The notes beneath the pieces are model-generated. The model ran no database searches, had not been told where the DNA came from, and was given only the letters and a program-made list of their open reading frames with translations. This document shows, in pieces, positions 51,686 to 60,743 of a stretch of 64,000 bases of DNA. The position numbers were made by a program, and so were the translations under genes. Location: contig NZ_JABMKW010000020.1 in the NCBI RefSeq assembly GCF_013204795.1, positions 1,612,001-1,676,000 of the forward strand, in the 5' to 3' direction. Source of the DNA: Pedobacter panaciterrae. Its GTDB lineage: Bacteria > Bacteroidota > Bacteroidia > Sphingobacteriales > Sphingobacteriaceae. The first letter of the stretch is position 1; every line of letters starts with the position of its first letter.

Positions 51686-52789
51686 TTACTGCTTTCCGGT
51701 AAGCATTTTTATAGAATCAACTTCTGCTTTTTTATACGGGCTACCGTCTTTTCTGAAAATATCATGAAACCATAGTTTAGGTTCTTTTCCATCAGGCATT
51801 GGGCTATCCCATGCGTAAATAGTATTGGTTTTTCCTGCCACTAAGCCCCAGTTGTAAGCACCAATATTTTCTTTTTTAAGGATAGGCATGATGTTGCTGA
51901 ATAAGCTGTTTCTTGATCTTGCCATATATTCTGTACAGATAAGCGGGCGTTTAGAAACACTTCTAAGGGTATCAATCCATTTTTGGTGATCCTTTACATC
52001 GCCATAATTATGATAAGTGGTTACATCAGAATTCTGAATCTGATAATCTGAAAGTTCTTTCAAATCTAATTTCCATACCCCTACAGAAAGCGGCTGACTA
52101 GGGTTAACTGTACGGCCCCATTCAAATACTTTTTTAAGCAGATCCATGCTTTTGTTGCCGTAGTTTGAATTTCCAGGTTCGTTGTAAAGATCCCAAAGTA
52201 CAATGCGTTTGTCGTCTTTAAACGTTGTTAGTACATCTTTAACATAAGTTTCAAGCGTATCTACAAGCGTAGAGTCCTGATAATACAGATCTCCCGGGTC
52301 TCTTACCCAGCCGGAATTGTGAATACCAATTTTTGGTTCCGGTTGTTTTCCGGTTTTAAAAGTCGGATTCCAGCAATCATCAAATAGCACAAACAAGGTA
52401 GAAATGTGGTGCTTATCGGCGATATCTAAATATTGTTTTACCCTTCCTTTAAAGCCATCTTTATCTTGTTGCCAGGCAGCATGATGCAGGTAAACGCGCA
52501 TTGAGTTCATGCCAATTCCTTCAGCATAACCCAGTTCCTTATCAATAGTTGTCGGGTCAAAAGTTTCCTTTTGCCACATTTCTAATTGATTGATTGCAGT
52601 ACTTGGTATAAAGTCGCTACCTCTTAACCAGCCCCATTGCTCATACCATTTATTGGCCTGTTCTACAGTCCATATTTCTCTTGGCTTTTGTTCTGTTTGT
52701 GAAGTTTGATCTGCTGGTTTTTGTACGCACGACTGAAACGCGAGCCCAAGCAAACATAGTGCTAGATAATAGGTTTTTAGATTTCTCAT
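51686..52789 (-). CDS. GH5-like glycoside hydrolase lipoprotein
   Basis: The product has 367 residues. A lipobox (LCLLGLAFQSC) places it as a lipoprotein. The TIM barrel shows the GH-A clan pattern: NSMRVYLHHAAW, ISTLFVLFDDCWNP, IVLWDLYNEPGNSNYG with the acid/base Glu in the NEP motif, and ICTEYMA with the nucleophile Glu. Bacteroidota homologues are annotated as cellulase-family hydrolases or beta-1,4-xylanases. It is the last gene of the polysaccharide locus, so endo cleavage of the target backbone or a side-chain beta-linkage is likely. The exact family (GH5 or a relative) is not certain. Confidence 0.82.
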   Translation of the reverse strand: MRNLKTYYLALCLLGLAFQSCVQKPADQTSQTEQKPREIWTVEQANKWYEQWGWLRGSDFIPSTAINQLEMWQKETFDPTTIDKELGYAEGIGMNSMRVYLHHAAWQQDKDGFKGRVKQYLDIADKHHISTLFVLFDDCWNPTFKTGKQPEPKIGIHNSGWVRDPGDLYYQDSTLVDTLETYVKDVLTTFKDDKRIVLWDLYNEPGNSNYGNKSMDLLKKVFEWGRTVNPSQPLSVGVWKLDLKELSDYQIQNSDVTTYHNYGDVKDHQKWIDTLRSVSKRPLICTEYMARSRNSLFSNIMPILKKENIGAYNWGLVAGKTNTIYAWDSPMPDGKEPKLWFHDIFRKDGSPYKKAEVDSIKMLTGKQ

Positions 52790-52854
52790 TTTAAAAGGTT
52801 CTAGTTATAATTTAGTGATTTGTTCATTCTGTATGTTTATTAAATGTGGTGTTT

Positions 52855-54915
52855 TTATTTGGTTTCGGCACCAGTAAAAAGAAGTTTAAATGTCGATTCA
52901 TCGGCTTGCAGCACATCAGCTTCATCGCCTTTAGCAAACTTTACATCTATAATTCCGGTTGACCGTGGTGATACTTTTGTAGCAGAATGATGAGTATGCA
53001 TTACATATTTGTAATTTCCGGCTTTATCGGTAAACAAATCGCCATGCCCCGTTCCATTTTGCTTTAGTTTCTCTCTGCTTATGATCGGACTGCCTGCATA
53101 TTTTTTCCATGGCCCCATAGGCGAAGTTGAAGTGGCATAACCTACTGCGTAATCCTTATTGCGAAAATCATTTGCAGAATAGATCAGGTAATACAAATTC
53201 TTATGTTTTATTACTGTTGGCCCTTCGGTAACCGGCCAATCTGTTTTCTCAGTGTTTTCCCATGGAAGCACTCCGCTAATACACTCTTTGGTGGTTTCCT
53301 GCAATACATCAGAAAGATCAGGTTTCATCTCTGAAACAAAAATCCTGTTGCCTTCTTTAAGCTTTACATGGTACATATAGGTTTTACCGTCGGTATCGAA
53401 GTACACAAAGGGATCAATCTGTTTGCCAATACCAGACAGCGACTTTATCTGCTCTTGCTTGAAGGGCCCTAGTGGACTATCGCTTTTCGCTATTGCAATC
53501 TGTTCATCAGCGGTGTAAGCCATGTAATAGGCATTTTTGTGTTTAAAAACCTGTGGTGCCCAAAAGCCTTTACTCCCAAAAGATTCTCCTTTTACAAGGG
53601 CGAAACCGTTGCTTTTACCTACAGGGCCTTTCCAGTTCTTTAAATCTGACGACTCATATACTTCAAAGCCCTTATCACTACTAGTGCCATACAAGTAATA
53701 CTTGTCGTTATCCAGGAATATGGTAGGATCGGCAAGTGCTATAGGATCTTGCACCAAACGTCCTTTTATCATCCAGATTTCGGAATGGTTAGAATAGGCA
53801 TTTGTGCTGGTTACCGCAACAATGGTGTTGTCGTTTAAAATAGCTACACTACTCCACAAGCACGACTTGTTTGCCGGGATAATGAATGGCGTAGATTTTC
53901 TATTGAAATTACGTGCCTCATCATCTCCGATAACCACCTTCATATCTGCAAATTCCATTTTATTGATACGCCCTTCGGTACCTTGATAAGAAAGTATGGT
54001 TTCGCCGGTTTTCAATTGCCTTAAATAAGGTGCGCCTGCATAGATATTATCGGCAATTTTATCTGCCAGGGCGTAGCTTCGGTTTGCGCTGCCAGCATCT
54101 ACAGTGCTTGCCCAATTGTCTTTTAAAGTATTTCTGATGATGTAAGGTTTAAATGCGTCAAAGCCATTGTCTTCTATAGCAAAAGCGATCTCTTTTCCAT
54201 TGCTAAGCAATAGAGGCACCGGCATACCATCTCGTTTCCCTGCTCTGAAACTTACAATTTGAGGTTTTTCAGTCCATGTTTGTCCGTTATCGCTGGAACG
54301 TAGCATGGAGATATTCTGCTCATCGGAATTTAGGTAGTCTCCCTCATTAGCAAAGTACAATTGAATTTCCCCATTGGGCAATTGCACTGCTGATGGCTCC
54401 CAACATCCATTTTTAAATTCATACCCTGCCTCATAAAGCAGTTTCTCGTCTTTCCATGTGAGTCCGCCATCATAGCTTTTCTTGGTGCGGATACCAAATT
54501 TTCTGGAAGGAGAAATGTCGTACGGTCTTGGGTTATAACAAGCCAGTAAGGAATGATCCTTTAATTCCAATATATCTGGTACAGACATATTTGTGCCATT
54601 GGCGCGTTGTGCAACTGAAACAGGTGCCGACCAGGTCGCTCCCAGATCGGCACTTTTGACACTAACAATATTTCCATCGGCCTCATATATGGCTAAGAGC
54701 GATTGATCGTGCAATTGAATCATCCTGGCATATCCGCAATACCTTTCGCCTGCGGCAGATGAGGAGACCTTTTTTAAGGTATTATAATCCCATTCGATAT
54801 GGCTTTTAACGGATGGTTTTTGTGGAACACTAACCGTTTCGTTCTTTTTACCGCAGCCAAAAGACAGCAGTGCGCAGAATTGTACTATAGTACAGATTTG
54901 GATAACGACTCTCAT
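52855..54915 (-). CDS. Sialidase-fold (GH93-like) plus GH43 fusion lipoprotein
   Basis: This 686-residue protein begins with a lipobox-like segment (ALLSFGCGKK). Residues 40-390 are a six-bladed sialidase-type propeller with three Asp boxes (SADLGATW, SYDGGLTW, SSDNGQTW) and the motif GCWEPSAVQLPNGEIQLYFANEGD, as in exo-arabinanases of GH93. Residues 390-660 are a five-bladed GH43 domain with catalytic residues in ADPTIFLDND (base), KQIDPFVYFDTDG (pKa modulator) and TEGPTVIKH (acid). The two catalytic modules in one chain suggest coordinated attack on arabinose-containing chains. It overlaps the upstream GH43 gene by 4 bases (ATGA). Confidence 0.85.
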   Translation of the reverse strand: MRVVIQICTIVQFCALLSFGCGKKNETVSVPQKPSVKSHIEWDYNTLKKVSSSAAGERYCGYARMIQLHDQSLLAIYEADGNIVSVKSADLGATWSAPVSVAQRANGTNMSVPDILELKDHSLLACYNPRPYDISPSRKFGIRTKKSYDGGLTWKDEKLLYEAGYEFKNGCWEPSAVQLPNGEIQLYFANEGDYLNSDEQNISMLRSSDNGQTWTEKPQIVSFRAGKRDGMPVPLLLSNGKEIAFAIEDNGFDAFKPYIIRNTLKDNWASTVDAGSANRSYALADKIADNIYAGAPYLRQLKTGETILSYQGTEGRINKMEFADMKVVIGDDEARNFNRKSTPFIIPANKSCLWSSVAILNDNTIVAVTSTNAYSNHSEIWMIKGRLVQDPIALADPTIFLDNDKYYLYGTSSDKGFEVYESSDLKNWKGPVGKSNGFALVKGESFGSKGFWAPQVFKHKNAYYMAYTADEQIAIAKSDSPLGPFKQEQIKSLSGIGKQIDPFVYFDTDGKTYMYHVKLKEGNRIFVSEMKPDLSDVLQETTKECISGVLPWENTEKTDWPVTEGPTVIKHKNLYYLIYSANDFRNKDYAVGYATSTSPMGPWKKYAGSPIISREKLKQNGTGHGDLFTDKAGNYKYVMHTHHSATKVSPRSTGIIDVKFAKGDEADVLQADESTFKLLFTGAETK

Positions 54916-55976
54916 TCACCTGAAGGTTTTAGGATTGGCGTATCGATCTTTACAGGTTCACCAAAATTTGGTGTTCCATCGGCATTCCAGGTAAACTTCT
55001 GCATCCGTGGGCTACGGTCGTTAGAACATGCTAACCCCGCTCTGGGATTAGCATGATAAAGAATCCAATCTTCCGTTCCGTCTGGTGATTTAAAAAAGCT
55101 GTTATGGCCTGGACCATAAGCTCCGCTTTCCGGTTTCTTAGTAAACACCGGTTTATCTGTTTTGGTCCAATCTGCCGGCTTCAGTGGATCGCCGTTCTCT
55201 TTTAAACTAATCATACCCAAAGAATAATCATCTGTCCAGCAACCACTGGCCGAAAAGATCAGAAAGGTTCTTCCATTCTTGTTGGTTAGGATTTCGGGCC
55301 CTTCATTTACATGAGGTAAACCTATCTTTTCCCAGTCGTATGTTGGAGTAGAAATCTCTGCTCTTGGTGTAGCCATTTTCCATGGTTCATCGGCTAACTG
55401 GGCAATATATAATCGCTGTGTATTATCAGTTGCTGAAATATGTCCGCTCCAGATAATGTAATTTTTACCATTGCTGGAGTACACCGTAGCATCTATGGCA
55501 AAGAAATCAGCATTGTTATCCTTTATCTGTCCTTTTACAACCCAGCTACCTTTTGTAGGATCGACATTACTGTTTTCCAGCACAAACATGCGCTGGGTAG
55601 ATAAATCTCCAGACGATCCGGCAGTATAATAGATGTACCATTTGTTGTTCAGAAAATGTAGTTCGGGTGCCCATATATTCTTTGAATCTGCACCTGATGC
55701 AGGTGCTTTATAAGCCACGGTAACTTCAGCCCTGCTTAACTGTGAAAGGGCTTTTGTTTTACGTATAGCAACCTGAGTTCCCTGGGTATTCATGTAATAA
55801 TAATACCCATCCTTTCTGATAACCCATGGATCTGGTCCGCTGCTGAGCAGGGGATTTGTGAAAGTGGTTATAGCAGGCGCAGGCTTGTCTTTATCAGGTT
55901 CAGACTTTTTCTGGCTCTTGCTACAACCAACTACGGCTTGCAATAGCAGAATAATGGTTACACTTCTTAAAAACAT
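54912..55976 (-). CDS. GH43 family lipoprotein (arabinofuranosidase/arabinanase type)
   Basis: The product has 354 residues. The signal ends in VVGCSKSQ, a lipobox. The five-bladed propeller contains SSGPDPWVIRKDGYYYYM (base Asp), FAIDATVYSSNGKNYIIWSG (second Asp) and VNEGPEILTNKNGR (acid Glu), and GPGHNSFF with the metal-site His. These support a retained GH43 active site. In a Sus-like locus it probably removes arabinose from side chains or cleaves arabinan. It precedes the GH93/GH43 fusion with a 4-base overlap and follows SusD by 10 bases. Confidence 0.87.
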   Translation of the reverse strand: MFLRSVTIILLLQAVVGCSKSQKKSEPDKDKPAPAITTFTNPLLSSGPDPWVIRKDGYYYYMNTQGTQVAIRKTKALSQLSRAEVTVAYKAPASGADSKNIWAPELHFLNNKWYIYYTAGSSGDLSTQRMFVLENSNVDPTKGSWVVKGQIKDNNADFFAIDATVYSSNGKNYIIWSGHISATDNTQRLYIAQLADEPWKMATPRAEISTPTYDWEKIGLPHVNEGPEILTNKNGRTFLIFSASGCWTDDYSLGMISLKENGDPLKPADWTKTDKPVFTKKPESGAYGPGHNSFFKSPDGTEDWILYHANPRAGLACSNDRSPRMQKFTWNADGTPNFGEPVKIDTPILKPSGE

Positions 55977-55986
55977 AGTTTCTGAA

Positions 55987-57516
55987 TTAATAATTAGGGT
56001 TCTGTGAAAGGTTAGTGTTATTGTCTACTTCGACCTGTGGCAATGGCAATCTGATGTGTTTTCCTACAACGAAATTCTTAAAGTCGGGGTCGCGTAATGC
56101 AACTTTATCTACGTTCGCTTTGTTGTCAAGGTCACCCCATCTTTTTAAATCGGCCCATCTAACACTTTCACCACAAAGTTCTAAGCTTCGCTCTACTTTC
56201 AATCGCTCTCTGAAGAGGTCTTTATTGTTACCAATTGCAGGATATGCAGTAGCCAGGCCAGCCATGTTTACCCTGGTACGTACACGGTTTACGTATTGAT
56301 AAGCATCCGCAGTTTGCCCAAGCTCATTTAATGCTTCTGCATACATCAGTAAAACATCGGCAAAGCGAATTACCCTGTTGTTAACCTGATTAAAATAATC
56401 TTCATTACTGCGCATATAGTCACGTGAGTATTTTTTGAACCAGGCTTCATCAGCACCCCACTCCCAGCTTCTGCCATAAGTCTTATCGCCAAAATCAGCT
56501 TCAAGACCAGGGTAGAATAAGGTATATCTTAACCTTGGATCAATTTTATTATCAGTAGTTTTCTCTTTTTTAAACTCATTAACCAACCAGAATCTGGCTT
56601 GTCCATCTGACCACCCTATACTTCTAGGTGCAAAAAATTGAGCACGATTACTACCCACATTTGCACTTGGCCCGTCACCTTCTGCAGATTTATTGACATC
56701 AGAAAATTGAATTTCAAATACAGACTCCTTGTTATTTTCGTTTTCTGCTCTGAAGTTATCTTTATAATCAACAAGATCATAATAATTTTTTCCTGCACCA
56801 GTTACAAGATAGTCAAAAGCGGTTTTAGCATCGGCCCATTTATGTTGTTGCATCAGTGCTTTACCCAGTAATGCTTGTGCCGCGCCTTTTGTAGCACGAC
56901 CAATCTCACCTCCGGTCCATTGTTCAGGCAGGTCAGCGCTTGCCTCTGTAAGGTCTTTTTCTACCTGTGCCCAAACCTGAGCTAAAGAGCTTTGTTCAGG
57001 TAAATCTGTTGGTGTTTGAATGGTGGTTACAATAGGAAAGTTCTCCCACAATATAGCGGCGTAATAGTAATAAAAACCTCTCAGGAACTTAGCCTGCGCA
57101 AGTATTTCAGCTTTCCTTTTCGCGTCAGCAAAAGGAATTTCCGGCACATAGGTTAATACCTGATTACACCTGAAAATTGCCTTGTAGGTATCTCTGTAAG
57201 TATTCACATTTCCTTCCCAGAAATTGTAATTGATATACTGGAAACGGGTCCAATCGCCCAGCTCAGTCCAGGGACTGTTGCTCCATCCTTCATCAGAAGT
57301 TAAATCCAGTCTGAAATAAATCCACCTGTTCCACCCACCATTTTGGTAAAACATGGCATATGCTGCATTTACACCCTTTTGGGCATCGCTTTCAGTTTTC
57401 CAGAACTGGTCAACTGTTAATGTATTTGGGTTGTCCTGATCTAACAATGACTTTTTACAGGAGAACATCAGGACGAGTGCACTAAGCACTAATATTTTTG
57501 AAATTATCTTTTTCAT
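55987..57516 (-). CDS. SusD/RagB family glycan-binding lipoprotein
   Basis: The product has 509 residues. The signal ends in a lipobox (ALVLMFSCKKSLLDQ). The family signature YTDLDP-like opening (LDQDNPNTLTVDQFWKTESDAQKGVNAAYAMFY) and the tetratricopeptide helices (AKFLRGFYYYYAAILWENFPIV, ATKGAAQALLGKALMQQHKWADAKTAFDYL) are present, with the C-terminal FNQVNNRVIRFADVLLMYAEALNELG and RRWGDLD-like segments. It binds the glycan at the cell surface and works with SusC. The gap to SusC is 10 bases. Confidence 0.93.
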   Translation of the reverse strand: MKKIISKILVLSALVLMFSCKKSLLDQDNPNTLTVDQFWKTESDAQKGVNAAYAMFYQNGGWNRWIYFRLDLTSDEGWSNSPWTELGDWTRFQYINYNFWEGNVNTYRDTYKAIFRCNQVLTYVPEIPFADAKRKAEILAQAKFLRGFYYYYAAILWENFPIVTTIQTPTDLPEQSSLAQVWAQVEKDLTEASADLPEQWTGGEIGRATKGAAQALLGKALMQQHKWADAKTAFDYLVTGAGKNYYDLVDYKDNFRAENENNKESVFEIQFSDVNKSAEGDGPSANVGSNRAQFFAPRSIGWSDGQARFWLVNEFKKEKTTDNKIDPRLRYTLFYPGLEADFGDKTYGRSWEWGADEAWFKKYSRDYMRSNEDYFNQVNNRVIRFADVLLMYAEALNELGQTADAYQYVNRVRTRVNMAGLATAYPAIGNNKDLFRERLKVERSLELCGESVRWADLKRWGDLDNKANVDKVALRDPDFKNFVVGKHIRLPLPQVEVDNNTNLSQNPNY

Positions 57517-57526
57517 GTTTCTAATA

Positions 57527-60500
57527 TTAAAATCCGAAGTTTAAACCAATAGATACTGTTCTTAAGTTAGGAAATGCACCAAAGTCAAATCCTTTTTCAA
57601 AAACACTTCCGTTACTAAATTCAGGATCCAGTCCTGTATACTTAGTGATAGTGATCAGATTTTGTCCGGAGAGAATCACCTTAGCATTATTAAATCCTAT
57701 TCTTTTTAATAGTGTATTTGGGATATTATAAGAGATACCAATGTATTTCATACGTGCGAAACTTCCATTTTCCAACCAACGATCGGTATCGCCCCTGGCA
57801 TTGATGGTACTGCTATAAAAAGCGCGAGGTACACTTGTGTTAGGATTTTCAGGAGTCCATGGTTGAACACCGGCGCGATAGTTAGAATTGTCTGAGAAGT
57901 TATCCATTACACTTCTTGGTCCGTTAAACACTTTTGAGCCAAAAGAACCAAACCAGTCCATAGAAAATTCAAACCCTTTATATGCGGCCCCGATGTTTAA
58001 ACCCAACTCATAATCGGCCCATGGACTCCCTACAACTACTTTATCTTTATTTGTGATTTCACCGTCACCATCGTTATCCTTATAACGAATATCACCAGGC
58101 TGAGCAGAAGGCTGAATAACTTTACCATTTGCATTTTTATAACTAGCGACTTCGTTTGCGTTCTGGAACAGACCATCTGTTTGCAGTACATACCACATAC
58201 CAATTGGCTGACCAACTTCGGTAACCGTATTGCCGACAAAAGTTTTGTTCTTGTTATAGCCCAAACCCAGTACTTTATTATTTAACGTGGTTAAGTTTGC
58301 AGTAACATTGTATTTAAATTCACTTGAGTTTTCGACATATGATGCAGTAAACTCAAACCCTCTGTTACCTAATATACCACCGTTTACAAAAGGATTTCCT
58401 CCATCATTACCAGTAGAAATAAGCAATGGGTAGCGGATTAATACTCCATCTGTTTTTGAAATAAAGTATTCAGCACTGATTGAAAGTTTGTTGTGAAGAA
58501 AAGCAGCATCAATACCATAATTTTGCTGAGTTACTTCTTCCCAGTGCAAATCCCTGTTTGCAAGCTGTACCTGAGTTGAACCTGACTGAAGATTTTGGTT
58601 TGGCCCCATTGGAATTGTAGAGAAGGTATTAACAAAGGCCATATATTCATATGCACCAATATCACTGCTTCCTAAAGTTCCATAGTTAGCTCTTATTTTC
58701 AGATCATCAATCCAGGAAGACTTGAAAAAATCTTCCTTACTGATACGCCATGCACCCGACACAGATGGGAAGCTACCAAATTTATAATCAGGCCCAAATC
58801 TGGAAACACCATCAGTTCTGATAACTGCATTTAGTAAATACTTATCGGCATAATTGTATTCTAACCTGCCGAAGTAAGAAATGAGATCTGCGCGATTCCT
58901 GTAACCGCCAGTTTGTGCTTCATTTCCCTGATCTAAAACATCATAATAGTGACCTGTGGTAGAGTTCTGTAAGATATTACGCTTAGTTCCCCACATTAAA
59001 GCATAATTATCTTTTTGATAAGACTGTCCACCGATAACTGTTAATGAATGTTTGCCAAATTCTTTATTGAAAGTAAGTGTGTTTTCTATAAGGACTGTGG
59101 ATGACTCTCCTCTATTCTCATTTAGTATTGCAGGGTCATAAGCTTGATTAAGTGTCCAGAATCCATCCTTTTTCAAATAAGTATAATGATCTCTGCTGGT
59201 TTCGTAACCAAGACTAGTTCTGAACTTTAATGGCTTAAGTAATTGCAATTCAGCGAATAAATTACCTCTGATTCTTAAATTTTGATTTATACGATCTTCA
59301 AGGTTCGCTATAGCAAGCGGATTAGTTCCAAATGTTCTGGCTTTGGCTTCGTCTCCGTAACCATACCCTCCCGGATGGCCGGCATCATAAACTGGTATAG
59401 TAGGCAACATACGAACAACATCAAGTATTGGGTTACCCGACATCTCGTTGTTTTTGGAACTGCTTATTGCCAGATTTTCACCAATGGTAAATATGCCTTT
59501 GGTCCCTTTTGTATTAACTCTAAAACTAAGTCGATCAAAATCAGTACTGATTACCGTACCTTTGTTTCCAAAATAACCACCTGAAACAAAATAGGTAGCA
59601 TCCTTACTTCCACCAGAGAAACTTAGGTTATAATCCTGTACATTTCCTGTTCTAAATGCTACATCCTGCCAATCTGTATTTGTATTTAGATCCAGCTGTT
59701 GGCGGTTTATTTTGGCATTATCATAAGCCATAAAATTTAATCTCGAAAACTCTTCTGTTTCGGCAAGATCATACCTGGGAATAGTTTGCAAGCTACTTTT
59801 TCCTGAAAATTCTATTTTCATAGGACCATCAAGACCTCTTTTGGTAGTAATGATAATTACGCCATTCGCTGCTCTCGACCCGTAGATGGCTGCTGCAGAT
59901 GCATCTTTAAGAATTTGTATGGATTCAATATCGGCCGGATTAAAGTCGCGGTTGGCACTGGTAACCAAACCATCAATTACATACAGCGGATTGTTAGCCC
60001 CAAAGTTCTTTAATCCTCTGATCTGGATCTGGGCTTCCGAACCGGGTTGTCCACCGCCCCTTACTCTGATACCGGTAGCTAAACCCTGTAATGATTCTGC
60101 AACAGTAGTTCCTTGTCTTTTCTGAACATCTGATGCCTTTACAATAGAGATAGCACCTGTGAGGTCCTTCTTTTTCTGCGTTCCGTAACCTACTACTACT
60201 ACTTCACTTAAATCGGAAGCTGATTCAACTAGGGATACATTAACGGTTGATCGGCCGTTAACTGCAACCTCCTGAGTAGTGTAACCGATATAAGAAAACA
60301 CAAGAACTGCATTTCCGGCATTAGGCACTGAAATGGTATAAGCACCATTCTGACTTGTTGTGGTAGATGCAGATGTTCCCTTGACCTGCACCCCAACTCC
60401 TATTAATGGTCCCGATTTATCTGATACGGTTCCAGTTATGTTGCTCTGGGCAAATACTGCCTGGCAACAGAGGATAAATAATGAACTAAGAATAAAGCAG

Positions 60501-60544
60501 AGCTTTAACTCTTTGCTAAAGTGTAATTTTTTTTTCATGCTCAT
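57527..60544 (-). CDS. SusC/RagA TonB-linked outer membrane protein
   Basis: This is a 1005-residue TonB-dependent transporter. After the signal peptide (ILCCQAVFAQ) there is a carboxypeptidase-like domain (ITGTVSDKSGPLIGVGVQVKGTS), the TonB box region, and the plug domain with the RagA signature SEVVVVGYGTQKKKDLTGAI and IRGLKNFGANNPLYVIDGLV. A 22-stranded barrel follows and ends in NLRTVSIGLNFGF. The start ATG 60542-60544 lies two codons before another ATG. It imports large oligosaccharides with SusD. The 199 bases to the divergent sensor gene hold the promoters. Confidence 0.94.
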   Translation of the reverse strand: MSMKKKLHFSKELKLCFILSSLFILCCQAVFAQSNITGTVSDKSGPLIGVGVQVKGTSASTTTSQNGAYTISVPNAGNAVLVFSYIGYTTQEVAVNGRSTVNVSLVESASDLSEVVVVGYGTQKKKDLTGAISIVKASDVQKRQGTTVAESLQGLATGIRVRGGGQPGSEAQIQIRGLKNFGANNPLYVIDGLVTSANRDFNPADIESIQILKDASAAAIYGSRAANGVIIITTKRGLDGPMKIEFSGKSSLQTIPRYDLAETEEFSRLNFMAYDNAKINRQQLDLNTNTDWQDVAFRTGNVQDYNLSFSGGSKDATYFVSGGYFGNKGTVISTDFDRLSFRVNTKGTKGIFTIGENLAISSSKNNEMSGNPILDVVRMLPTIPVYDAGHPGGYGYGDEAKARTFGTNPLAIANLEDRINQNLRIRGNLFAELQLLKPLKFRTSLGYETSRDHYTYLKKDGFWTLNQAYDPAILNENRGESSTVLIENTLTFNKEFGKHSLTVIGGQSYQKDNYALMWGTKRNILQNSTTGHYYDVLDQGNEAQTGGYRNRADLISYFGRLEYNYADKYLLNAVIRTDGVSRFGPDYKFGSFPSVSGAWRISKEDFFKSSWIDDLKIRANYGTLGSSDIGAYEYMAFVNTFSTIPMGPNQNLQSGSTQVQLANRDLHWEEVTQQNYGIDAAFLHNKLSISAEYFISKTDGVLIRYPLLISTGNDGGNPFVNGGILGNRGFEFTASYVENSSEFKYNVTANLTTLNNKVLGLGYNKNKTFVGNTVTEVGQPIGMWYVLQTDGLFQNANEVASYKNANGKVIQPSAQPGDIRYKDNDGDGEITNKDKVVVGSPWADYELGLNIGAAYKGFEFSMDWFGSFGSKVFNGPRSVMDNFSDNSNYRAGVQPWTPENPNTSVPRAFYSSTINARGDTDRWLENGSFARMKYIGISYNIPNTLLKRIGFNNAKVILSGQNLITITKYTGLDPEFSNGSVFEKGFDFGAFPNLRTVSIGLNFGF

Positions 60545-60743
60545 TTACAATTTATATTTGGTTGGTTCAACTCATTCCGTAACGGCGTGAATTGTTATGC
60601 TAATTGAGGAATTAACATTTGATCTTACTGATCAAACGTTGTTCAATTTGTCTCAATTCCTCGCATAATGGCAGAAATAAGGAATTCATGTTCCTTTTTG
60701 GGGGTTTTCGACCTATCTTTATAATAACCAATATAAAATAGCA

